From Actinomycetota bacterium (lineage in GTDB: Bacteria; Actinomycetota; Coriobacteriia; Anaerosomatales; JAENZW01), in the NCBI GenBank assembly GCA_016841065.1, contig JAENZW010000004.1:1-54197 (forward strand): a DNA stretch of 54,197 bases, written 5' to 3'. Shown here piece by piece: positions 9,125-16,987 of this stretch. The position numbers and the translations under genes were made by a program. How positions within the stretch are numbered: the stretch's first letter is position 1; each line of letters starts with the position of its first letter. The notes under the pieces were generated by a model. That model saw only the letters and a program-made list of their open reading frames with translations, was not told the origin of the DNA and ran no database searches.

Positions 9125-9895
9125 ATGACGAAGCAGAAAGGCAATCCCAAGAGGTCAGTCGCGTTCGCGACTGCCCTCATGTTGGTGTCACTAGCGGCTT
9201 TTGGAGCGGCATTCTACTTTCTCGACGGCATGGCCCTTGTCGAGGAGTACCTAGGAACTGGGGACGGTGGCAGTGCGACTGGAACCGGATCCTCTGAGGC
9301 GACGGAATCGGCAGGGCGGGTTAGCGAAGACACGCTTCAGCTGCCTGCCGGGATGCCGGAGGAGTTTGCTCTGCGCATCTGGCAGGAGCAAGTCGACTCC
9401 CAGGCTAACCTGTCACGTCTGGCCGACGGCGAGGTCGAGCACATCAAGGTCTCCGGCACCGACCTGCAGGAGGACGTATCCACGCTGAGCATTACGGCCT
9501 CATTCCGCGACGGAACCTCGGCGGACGGCAAGCTCGGATTCCGCAAGTTCGGCTCGGTCTGGTACGTCGCGTACGTGACCGGGCTTCGCGAGGGAGACGC
9601 CGGGACAGCGCCCACGGGCCCACTTCCCGCGGTGGATGATGTCGACATCGGCCTGCTCAACGCGATTCTGGTCGAGAACGAAAAGAGCGCTCCGGTCTCG
9701 GAGGAGTACGCGACTGGTATCGTCGAGGCGATTCGGATCGCAGGCGTCGTGAAGGGCAGGAACACGGCGACACTCAAGATCGAGATGAATGAGACGCACG
9801 AAGAAGGCTACGGCGACGTTATCCTGGTGACGAAAGATATCGGCGGCAAGCCGTATTGGTTCATCGCGCGATTCACGAAGACAGTGGCACAGTGA
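9125..9895 (+). CDS. secreted or membrane-anchored protein of unknown function
   Basis: I do not recognise the family. The 256 residues start with a basic segment and one hydrophobic helix (about 11-38), followed by a low-complexity linker rich in Gly, Ser, Thr and Glu (40-62). The extracytoplasmic part contains two similar-looking segments ending in charged beta-rich sequence (TLSITASFRDGTSADGKLG and TATLKIEMNETHEEGYGDV), each followed by an aromatic strand (VWYVAYVTG, PYWFIARFTK), perhaps two copies of an NTF2-like or beta-sandwich fold. A TATACT at 9045-9050 could be its -10 box, without a good -35. It precedes the Wzz/BY-kinase by 50 bases and may belong to that operon. Confidence 0.6.
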   Translation: MTKQKGNPKRSVAFATALMLVSLAAFGAAFYFLDGMALVEEYLGTGDGGSATGTGSSEATESAGRVSEDTLQLPAGMPEEFALRIWQEQVDSQANLSRLADGEVEHIKVSGTDLQEDVSTLSITASFRDGTSADGKLGFRKFGSVWYVAYVTGLREGDAGTAPTGPLPAVDDVDIGLLNAILVENEKSAPVSEEYATGIVEAIRIAGVVKGRNTATLKIEMNETHEEGYGDVILVTKDIGGKPYWFIARFTKTVAQ

Positions 9896-9945
9896 GATGA
9901 TGCCATTGCGAACCACGGATGTAGTCCAAGTGGGTGGAGGGGTAC

Positions 9946-11739
9946 ATGGAGCTGCGTGACTACCTGAACGTAGTCAGGGCCCGCAAATGGGTGATCATCC
10001 AGGCCGTACTGATTGTAGCCCTCGCGGCTTTCGCAGTGAGTCTTCTGCAGCCCGAACGATTCGTGGGCGAAGCGAAGGTCCTCGTGTCGGAGAAGGACAG
10101 CGGTGCCGCGCTCTTCGGCCAGGTTCTTCCCGAATTCTCCAGCCAGCCTGAGCGCGGATTGCAGACACAAGTACAGTTGATGCAGCTTCGTCCGCTTGCA
10201 GAGAACACCATTCGGAGACTCGGACTTGAGATGTCCCCGGAACAGCTGCTCGCGAAGCTGAGCGTTTCCGCAGTCGGTCAGACCAACGTGGTTGCGATTC
10301 GTGCCAGCGCCGGGGATCCGGAAGCGGCTCGCGAGATCGCCAACACGATGGCGGAAGAGTACGTCAAGTGGTCGCGTGAGACCAAGCGGGAGAGCCTGAA
10401 CGTCGCGGCCGATGAAGTCGAGCAGCGACTGAACGATGCGAGGGATCAGATTCTCGAGCTTGGCCGCAGAATCCAGGACGAAGGCAAGAACGACGAACTC
10501 AGTGCCGAACTCGATATCGCTGTCGGATCCTACACCACGCTCGCAGAGAAGCTCGAGCAGTTGCGAATCAACGAGCAGCTGGAGGAGGGCTCCGGACGCG
10601 TCGTGTCCCCGGCGGTGGCGTCGAGCGCTCCCGTGGAGCCCCGTCCGGTCCGAAACGTTGTGCTTGGCGTCGTAGTTGGTCTGATCTTCGGCCTTGCGAT
10701 GGCGTTCCTGTACGAGTACATGGACAACACGATCAAGTCGACCGAAGAGGCGGAACGCCTCTATGGAGGTCCGGTTCTGGGCATCATCCCGGTCGAGAAG
10801 TTCGAGAAGGGCGACAAGCGACGACTGACGATCATCGAGCATCCCGGTTCTGCCGCCGCGGAAGCATACCGGGTCTTGCGCAACTCACTGGATTTCGTGA
10901 ACTTCGAGCACAAGATCAAGAAGCTGCTGATCACGTCTGCGACCCCGGCAGAAGGCAAGTCGACGGTTGCCGCGAACCTTGCCGCATCGCTCTCGAGGGC
11001 CGGCAAGAAGGTCGTCTTGCTCTCATGCGACTTCCGCCGTCCGACGACCGAGCAGTTCTTCAACGTGAACAACCTGATCGGGCTCTCGGACGTTCTGCTC
11101 GGCACTCACGCGCTCAAGGCCGCCCTGCAGCGTCCAGGAGATGAATCGCTGCTCATCCTCACCGCTGGCAAGATGCCCCCCAACCCGTCGGAGCTCCTGG
11201 GTTCGATCAAGATGAAGGAGCTCCTCGACGAGCTTGGCGAGTGGGCCGACTGGATTATCCTGGACTCCCCACCGATCCTGGCCGTTGCGGACCCCGTCTC
11301 TGTGGCGCGGTACACGGATGGTGTTCTGATGGTGAGCAAGGCCGCCACGGCTACCCGTGAGGCTGCCGCCAAGTCGGTCGAACTGCTCGGCAAGGTTGGA
11401 GCAGAGGTCATGGGTGTCGCGGTATGGGGTCTCGATGAGACACGCAACAGTCCCGGCTATGGCTATGGGTACTACACGGGCGGCTACAACTACTACAACG
11501 CCTATCAGGGAAGCCGGACCGAAGGAACTCAGGCGAAGGCTGGGACCCCTGCCAAGAAGGGTGACGAGTGGCTGCCAGTAGTGAGCCCCGGGCGCCGTGT
11601 CGCCATATTCGTTGGGCGTGTGCTCACGGTGATTCTTGGACTCGTGGTCGTTGTGGCCATCGCCGGTCTCGCCGCATATTTCCTTGACCAATACTACGGA
11701 TGGGGCCTTGTGGAGAGTCTCCTGGGCCTTCTCTCCTAG
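9946..11739 (+). CDS. Wzz-type chain-length regulator fused to BY-kinase, with extra C-terminal membrane helix
   Basis: Controls length and export of a polysaccharide by a tyrosine-phosphorylation cycle. The 597 residues start with a Wzz domain (TM1 about 15-35, an extracytoplasmic coiled region, TM2 about 235-257). The cytoplasmic kinase has Walker A ATPAEGKST (GKST 337-340), Walker A' LLSCDFRRP (D362; the usual first Asp is Ser360) and Walker B WIILDSPP (D440). Eight tyrosines cluster at 505, 507, 509, 510, 514, 516, 517 and 520, the expected autophosphorylation tail. A third hydrophobic helix (about 559-580) follows the cluster, which is unusual. The ATG at 9946 has GTGGAGGGG upstream; the in-frame GTG at 9934 lies within that ribosome-binding site. 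It heads the export genes that follow. Confidence 0.92.
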   Translation: MELRDYLNVVRARKWVIIQAVLIVALAAFAVSLLQPERFVGEAKVLVSEKDSGAALFGQVLPEFSSQPERGLQTQVQLMQLRPLAENTIRRLGLEMSPEQLLAKLSVSAVGQTNVVAIRASAGDPEAAREIANTMAEEYVKWSRETKRESLNVAADEVEQRLNDARDQILELGRRIQDEGKNDELSAELDIAVGSYTTLAEKLEQLRINEQLEEGSGRVVSPAVASSAPVEPRPVRNVVLGVVVGLIFGLAMAFLYEYMDNTIKSTEEAERLYGGPVLGIIPVEKFEKGDKRRLTIIEHPGSAAAEAYRVLRNSLDFVNFEHKIKKLLITSATPAEGKSTVAANLAASLSRAGKKVVLLSCDFRRPTTEQFFNVNNLIGLSDVLLGTHALKAALQRPGDESLLILTAGKMPPNPSELLGSIKMKELLDELGEWADWIILDSPPILAVADPVSVARYTDGVLMVSKAATATREAAAKSVELLGKVGAEVMGVAVWGLDETRNSPGYGYGYYTGGYNYYNAYQGSRTEGTQAKAGTPAKKGDEWLPVVSPGRRVAIFVGRVLTVILGLVVVVAIAGLAAYFLDQYYGWGLVESLLGLLS

Positions 11740-11745
11740 CCTGCG

Positions 11746-13029
11746 ATGAGTCGCGTCAAGAGTCAGAGGGCGAGGCGCATCGAGTCGGTCGCTGGCGTGG
11801 TCACGAGCGTCGTGCTCAATGCAATGGCGGTTCTGCTTGCGACGAGACTGCTCGGGGCCGCCGGACGTGGGCAGATGGTGGCCCTGGGCCTTGCCTCAAC
11901 TGTGGTGCACGTCGTCCTGGGTGTCGGATTGCCCGGCGCGAACGTGTACTTTGCGGCGCGATCGCCGCACGACACCCGTCGACTCATCGGCAACTCCCTT
12001 GCGTGGTGCATCGTGCTTCCTGTTGCCGCATGGGGATTGGTGCACCTTCTGCCGGATGCCTGGATTCCGGGACCCCGGCTCGACCTGTCGGCAGGCCATA
12101 TTCGTCTTGCGATACTCCTCACGCCGCCGATCATGGCGTTTCAGCAGATGGCGGGAGTCGTACAGGGACTCGGACGCTTTCGCGACCTGCTCAGAGGACG
12201 CGCACTGCAGGGGGGAGCACTCCTCGCCGGGATCGCCGTCTACCCGCTCTTTGGCACACCGACACCTTTCGGTCTCTACGTTGTCTGGGCTGCTTCATAC
12301 GGTCTCGGCGCCGCCGCATTCGTCGTTCTGGGCCTGAACGGGGATTGGCCTGCGCTCGACCTCGGACGTCTGCGTGATTCCCTGAGATACGGTGTGCGAG
12401 CGATGTGGACCCAGGTCTGGGAGTTCGTCAACATGCGGGGGGACCAGGTGATCGTGGCTGCGTTGGCGGATGCGAAGGCGCTCGGAGTCTACTCGATCGC
12501 TGTCTCCCTCTCAGAGGTCTTGTTCCACGTCCCGAACGCCGTTTCGGCGGTCGTGTTCTCGGACGCAGCATCGGGTGAGATACCCGATCAGCATCGGGCG
12601 GTGTCCCGGGAGGCGAAAGCCGTGCTTGGGATGACCGTCGCGGGTGGTGCGATCGTGGTGCTGGGAACCCAGTTGGTCGTCGTGCCTCTTCTACGCCTTG
12701 GAGACGAGCGTCTGGCTCTGGTCCTGGGCATCATGGTAGTCCCCGTAGCGGCGCTCGCATCCGCCAGATTGCTCGGTGCATACGTCATGGGTCGCGGGCG
12801 ACCTGATATCCCGAGCATCGCAGCCGCCGTGTCCTTCGGCGTGACGGTTGCCGCAGATCTCTACCTCGTTCCGAGGTTCGGTGCGCTGGGGGCAGCAATG
12901 GGCGTGTCCGTGGGGTACACGGCCGCTGCGATCGTGACGACATGGGTGTTCGCACAGTGGCCGAAGGATGACGACCACTTGGGTACGACCGTTCCCAGGG
13001 AGACTACCGAAGAGGATGTGCTGGTGTAA
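11746..13029 (+). CDS. polysaccharide flippase (Wzx / MATE-like)
   Basis: 427 residues with about 12 to 14 hydrophobic helices and a start typical of the oligosaccharide flippase family: RIESVAGVVTSVVLNAMAVLLATRLLGAAGRGQMVALGLAS. The segment MWTQVWEFVNMRGDQVIVAAL is the usual mid-protein region that begins the second half. It would move undecaprenyl-linked repeat units across the membrane. It begins 6 bases after the kinase stop and its TAA overlaps the next ATG, so it is translationally coupled to both neighbours. The last 25 residues are charged and cytoplasmic. Confidence 0.88.
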   Translation: MSRVKSQRARRIESVAGVVTSVVLNAMAVLLATRLLGAAGRGQMVALGLASTVVHVVLGVGLPGANVYFAARSPHDTRRLIGNSLAWCIVLPVAAWGLVHLLPDAWIPGPRLDLSAGHIRLAILLTPPIMAFQQMAGVVQGLGRFRDLLRGRALQGGALLAGIAVYPLFGTPTPFGLYVVWAASYGLGAAAFVVLGLNGDWPALDLGRLRDSLRYGVRAMWTQVWEFVNMRGDQVIVAALADAKALGVYSIAVSLSEVLFHVPNAVSAVVFSDAASGEIPDQHRAVSREAKAVLGMTVAGGAIVVLGTQLVVVPLLRLGDERLALVLGIMVVPVAALASARLLGAYVMGRGRPDIPSIAAAVSFGVTVAADLYLVPRFGALGAAMGVSVGYTAAAIVTTWVFAQWPKDDDHLGTTVPRETTEEDVLV

Positions 13030-14423
13030 TGGGCGCCGGCCGTCGCGAGCCGAAGAGCGTGCCGGTCGGTGTACTGCTCTTTGGAGCGATTGGGCTGGGA
13101 CTGGCCGTCGGCTACCTCCCCAGTATCGCCTTTGCACTCGTCTTGTGCGCTGCGATCGTTCTGGTGGGAATCATGTTGTTCGACCCGGCGTTGGCCGTTC
13201 TGGTCTACACCGCTTCGCGTCCGGTGGCCGACGCATTCGTCTTCGTCGTCATCGGGCCGTTCTCGGCAGGACAGCTCTGGGGCGCGGGTCTGATTGCGGT
13301 CTGCGCGTTCTACGTACTACTCCAGATGATGAGAGGACATGCCGAGGAGTCGTATCAGTACACGCTGACCCCGCTCGTGGTCCTCGGAACCTACGCTCTG
13401 GTCACACTGAGTCGCCCGGGAGTCAGTGAAGGGGTCACGAACACACTGCGCATGGCATCATGGCTCTTGGTAGCAGTCGTCGTCGAGCGCATCGCGTCGA
13501 ACGCGCAAGGGCGGGAACGGGCGCTGTTAACCGGCGTCGTCGGTGGCGGGCTGATGCTCGTCACTATCCTCATCGCGGCGACACAGAACCGATACGGCCC
13601 GGCCTACTACGCAGGCGAGTTCACCGCAATCGGGCAGGGTCCGCATGGGCTCTCGACATACGCTGTGCTCAGCGCAGCCTTCCCTCTCTTCTTCATGCTC
13701 GAAAGGCGGGGACGAATCTGGCCACCGGTCATGGTGGGTCTTCTGTTTCTCGCCGTCGTAGGTTCGCTGGTTCGAACGACGTTGTTGGCCGCAATCGTCC
13801 TGTTCATCGCCTACACGCTGATGGTGCTTCGAGGAAAGGGCGCGCGCGCGATCCTCGGAGCGTTCGTTATCATCGTCGTCTCTGCGGCAATCATCTTCGT
13901 CGCCCAGGACCGCATCCTGGCGAGGTTCTCGGATATCGGCTACATCTCTTCAGGAGCCGGCACAGAGGTGTGGGCTGGGAGCGGTCGGATCGGCATCTGG
14001 GTGGCGGTATGGAATGGGGTGTGGGACAACCCCGCCGCACTCCTGACTGGAGAAGGGGCGACATATAGCTCTGCACTCGTGTACGCAGCGATCGGAGTCG
14101 AGCGCTGGGCGCACAACGACTTCCTGGAGTTCTTGTCGACCGGCGGAATCCTGCTTCTGGGAGCCTACCTGTGGTTGATCTTCACCTGGGCGAGACATGG
14201 ATGGCGATTGCGGCGCTCACGTGACTCCCACGCACAGAACTTCGCACAGGTCTACCTGGGGGCTGTCGTCGCGTTCGTCGTCATCGCGTTCTTTAACGGA
14301 ATCGCGCTCTACCAGGCGAGCATCGTCATGGGTCTGCTCGCGGGTATCGCTGCGGGTTGGGTCAAGGACCTGAATCGTTCAGGCGAGATTGCCGATGTCG
14401 ACAGTTCGGCGGTGCTCGCATGA
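13029..14423 (+). CDS. O-antigen ligase/polymerase family membrane protein (Wzy-like)
   Basis: 464 residues with around 12 hydrophobic helices. The larger extracytoplasmic loop in the second half (roughly residues 300-365, with SAGTEVWAGSGRIGIWVAVW and ERWAHNDFLEFLSTGG) matches the O-antigen ligase/Wzy family, where RxxxW and HNxxLexl motifs line the active site. Expected role: polymerisation of flipped repeat units or ligation to an acceptor. It is coupled to the flippase through a TAATG overlap and to the glycosyltransferase through ATGA. Confidence 0.88.
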   Translation: MGAGRREPKSVPVGVLLFGAIGLGLAVGYLPSIAFALVLCAAIVLVGIMLFDPALAVLVYTASRPVADAFVFVVIGPFSAGQLWGAGLIAVCAFYVLLQMMRGHAEESYQYTLTPLVVLGTYALVTLSRPGVSEGVTNTLRMASWLLVAVVVERIASNAQGRERALLTGVVGGGLMLVTILIAATQNRYGPAYYAGEFTAIGQGPHGLSTYAVLSAAFPLFFMLERRGRIWPPVMVGLLFLAVVGSLVRTTLLAAIVLFIAYTLMVLRGKGARAILGAFVIIVVSAAIIFVAQDRILARFSDIGYISSGAGTEVWAGSGRIGIWVAVWNGVWDNPAALLTGEGATYSSALVYAAIGVERWAHNDFLEFLSTGGILLLGAYLWLIFTWARHGWRLRRSRDSHAQNFAQVYLGAVVAFVVIAFFNGIALYQASIVMGLLAGIAAGWVKDLNRSGEIADVDSSAVLA

Positions 14424-15544
14424 GTCCCTCTGCTGCAGCGATGAAACCCACTGTCCTGGTGCACGTCGGACCGTCACCGACGGCTCGCGGAGGAATCGCT
14501 CGGACAATCGGTCTGTACGCATCGTCAGCGCTTGCAGGAGAGTACGACTTCAGGGTGATCCCCTCGACGAGCGACGGGGGAGTGGTGTCGCGGATGCTCG
14601 TCTTCGTCGGCAGCGTCGTAAGACTTGCCGGTGTTCTCATTTCGCATCGAGACGTGGTCGTACACCTTCACGTGGCCTCCAGGGGCAGCTACGCGCGCAA
14701 GAGGCTTCTCTCGCTGCTGACAAGGGCGTTCGGAGGTCGGTACATCGCACATATCCACGGCGGGGGGTTCCATGCCTTCGCGACTGGTGGTGGCGTGGGT
14801 CGGGGCCGCTCAGTGAGACGCTTCCTTGAAGGGGCCGCGACGGTGCTCGTACTCTCGCAGACGTGGAGCGAACGTGTCGCGTCGCTGTCCGACGTCCGCG
14901 TCGCGACGGTGATTCCAAACGCGGTACTGCTTCCCGCCGGAGAGGATGTGCCGATTCGCCTCACGCGGAGTCGAGACGTGCCCAGGGTCCTGTTCGTCGG
15001 GCACATAGTAGAGCACAAGGGAGTCGAAGATCTAGCGGCAGCGCTGATACTCCTCGGGGAGCAAGGCGTTCGCGTTCAGGCAGTGCTCGTGGGAGCCGGC
15101 GATACGCGAGAGTTCACCCGCGAGGTCTCGGCTGCCACGGGGGTCACTGTGGATCTGCCGGGCTGGCTAGATGATGCCGCAGTCGCGCAGGAGTACGCGG
15201 ACGCCGACACATTCGTTCTTCCCTCGCGGGTCGAGGGTGTGCCTTTGGCGCTGCTCGAGGCGATGAGCTGGGCGTTGCCGTGCGTTGTGACTCCGGTTGG
15301 TGGTGTGCCGGACGTGGTGACAGAAGGCGTCACAGCGGTCGTTGTCCCGCCACAGGACCCGGAGGCGCTTGCCGCGGCGATAGGCCGCGTGCTCGGTGAC
15401 AGCGCACTTCGAGATCGACTGGGGGCAGCCGCGAGGGACTACGTCGGTCGGACACACGCGCTCGAGGTGGTATGCGACGCACTCCGGGGAGTCTATGACC
15501 GGCTCGGCGTCGTCCCTCGGCATGACTCGGGAGTGGTGTCGTGA
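14420..15544 (+). CDS. glycosyltransferase, family 4 (GT-B)
   Basis: 374 residues of GT-B fold. The N-terminal domain contains the family's usual basic and glycine-rich acceptor loop (GPSPTARGGIART) and HIHGGGFH. The C-terminal nucleotide-sugar domain has LFVGHIVEHKGVEDL, the PGW segment and the EX7E region VLPSRVEGVPLALLEAMSWALP. It probably adds one sugar to a lipid-linked repeat unit on the cytoplasmic face. The ATG at 14420 overlaps the upstream stop (ATGA); a longer frame from 14357 lies within the polymerase gene and is not credible. The GTG of the next gene overlaps its stop. Confidence 0.92.
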   Translation: MSPSAAAMKPTVLVHVGPSPTARGGIARTIGLYASSALAGEYDFRVIPSTSDGGVVSRMLVFVGSVVRLAGVLISHRDVVVHLHVASRGSYARKRLLSLLTRAFGGRYIAHIHGGGFHAFATGGGVGRGRSVRRFLEGAATVLVLSQTWSERVASLSDVRVATVIPNAVLLPAGEDVPIRLTRSRDVPRVLFVGHIVEHKGVEDLAAALILLGEQGVRVQAVLVGAGDTREFTREVSAATGVTVDLPGWLDDAAVAQEYADADTFVLPSRVEGVPLALLEAMSWALPCVVTPVGGVPDVVTEGVTAVVVPPQDPEALAAAIGRVLGDSALRDRLGAAARDYVGRTHALEVVCDALRGVYDRLGVVPRHDSGVVS

Positions 15545-16962
15545 GCATCACAGGTCGCATGCGCAACGCGTACGATGCGAGCCCTGTCCCGGTCAAGCGC
15601 GGTGCCGCGCTCGTGGCCAGGCTTCTACCACCAGGGAAGCTGTTTGGTCCGGCCTTCGGCGAGACATGGAATGCGCTGAAGGATGCCGAGGGGTGGGACC
15701 AGGAGCGCTTGCAGCAAGACCAACTCGAACGCTTGCGTGAACTGCTCCGCCTTGGGAGAGAGCGTGTGCCGTACTACCGAGAGCTCTTCTCAGAGATGGA
15801 CATGCACCCCGAGGACATCAACTCAGTGGATGAGATCGCCGCGATACCGCTGTTGACGCGAGCTATGGTGAGCGAGCTGGGAGAACACTTGCGCCCCGAG
15901 GGACTGAGCCCTGCGGCCTACCGGCATCAGACGACTGGCGGGACGTCGGGCGTTCCGCTCGGGTTCGACATCTCGCACGAAGCGTCGGCGCGAGAGTGGG
16001 CGTTCATGCAATGGCAGTGGGGTAGAGTCGGCTATCGTCTCGGTGATCGACGCGCGGTCTTGCGTGGACGTGCAATCTCTGGCAGAAAGCGGGGACGGCT
16101 CTGGGAGGAAGATCCTCTCAACAACGCGTTGTACTTCTCCAGCTTCGATCTTGCCGAAGACCTCATGCCGGCGATGGTCGAGCAGATGAAGGGGTACGGA
16201 GCGGCCTACCTACACGCGTATCCATCTTCGGCGACCATTCTTGCCGAGCATCTTGCCAAGGCCGGGACTTCGTTGCCGGGATTGCGCGCGTTGCTCCTTG
16301 GCTCCGAGAACATGACGCCCGGGCAGCGAACGTTCATCGAGGAGGTCTTCGGTGCTCGTGTCTACAGGTGGTACGGACATTCCGAGAAGTGCATTCTCGC
16401 AGGTGAGTGCGAAGGGGAGAATGCCTATCATCCGTTCACACAGTACGGCGTGACGGAGATAGTCGACTCATCGGGTAGGCCGGTGCTGGAGTCGGACGTA
16501 CCCGGCACGCTGGTGGGCACGGGCTTTCTGAACAGGGCGATGCTGTTCATCCGCTACGTCACAGACGACAGAGCGCAGTGGAAGGACGAACCATGCGCGT
16601 GCGGCCGTCCTGGGAGACGGATCACGGATGTGGTAGGACGGTGGGATCAGGAGATGCTCGTCGGTGCATCCGGCGCGCTCATTTCGATGACGGCCATCAA
16701 CCTCCACAGCGACGTGTACACGAGGATGCGACGATTCAGGTTCGTGCAAAACGAGCCGGGTTTGGTGGAGTTGCTCGTCGTTCCCGTGCCAGGCTTCAGC
16801 TCGGAAGATGAGCGCGCGATACTCGATGAGTTGGCAGACAAGGCTTCGGGCGAACTGGTTGTGCGAGTGAAAGTCGTCCCCGAGTTGTCGTTGACGGCGT
16901 CGGGGAAGTTCACGTTCGTGGAACAGCACCTTGACCTGGGCCAGAGACCCTGGGCGAGATAG
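15541..16962 (+). CDS. CapK/PaaK-like adenylate-forming enzyme
   Basis: 473 residues of the phenylacetate-CoA ligase-like branch of the ANL superfamily, which includes CapK proteins of capsule loci. The phosphate-binding loop TTGGTSG lies at 131-137; the aromatic WYGHSEKC and the Cys pair PCACGRPGRR resemble PaaK/coenzyme F390 synthetase relatives, and the C-terminal domain carries a lysine in TASGKFTFVE, placed like the adenylation lysine. It probably activates a carboxylic acid as an acyl-AMP for decoration of the polysaccharide, but the acid is unknown. The start GTG overlaps the glycosyltransferase stop. A phenylacetate degradation role is unlikely in this context. Confidence 0.85.
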   Translation: MSITGRMRNAYDASPVPVKRGAALVARLLPPGKLFGPAFGETWNALKDAEGWDQERLQQDQLERLRELLRLGRERVPYYRELFSEMDMHPEDINSVDEIAAIPLLTRAMVSELGEHLRPEGLSPAAYRHQTTGGTSGVPLGFDISHEASAREWAFMQWQWGRVGYRLGDRRAVLRGRAISGRKRGRLWEEDPLNNALYFSSFDLAEDLMPAMVEQMKGYGAAYLHAYPSSATILAEHLAKAGTSLPGLRALLLGSENMTPGQRTFIEEVFGARVYRWYGHSEKCILAGECEGENAYHPFTQYGVTEIVDSSGRPVLESDVPGTLVGTGFLNRAMLFIRYVTDDRAQWKDEPCACGRPGRRITDVVGRWDQEMLVGASGALISMTAINLHSDVYTRMRRFRFVQNEPGLVELLVVPVPGFSSEDERAILDELADKASGELVVRVKVVPELSLTASGKFTFVEQHLDLGQRPWAR

Positions 16963-16987
16963 AACAGAACCGAAGAGGGAGCGCTTC

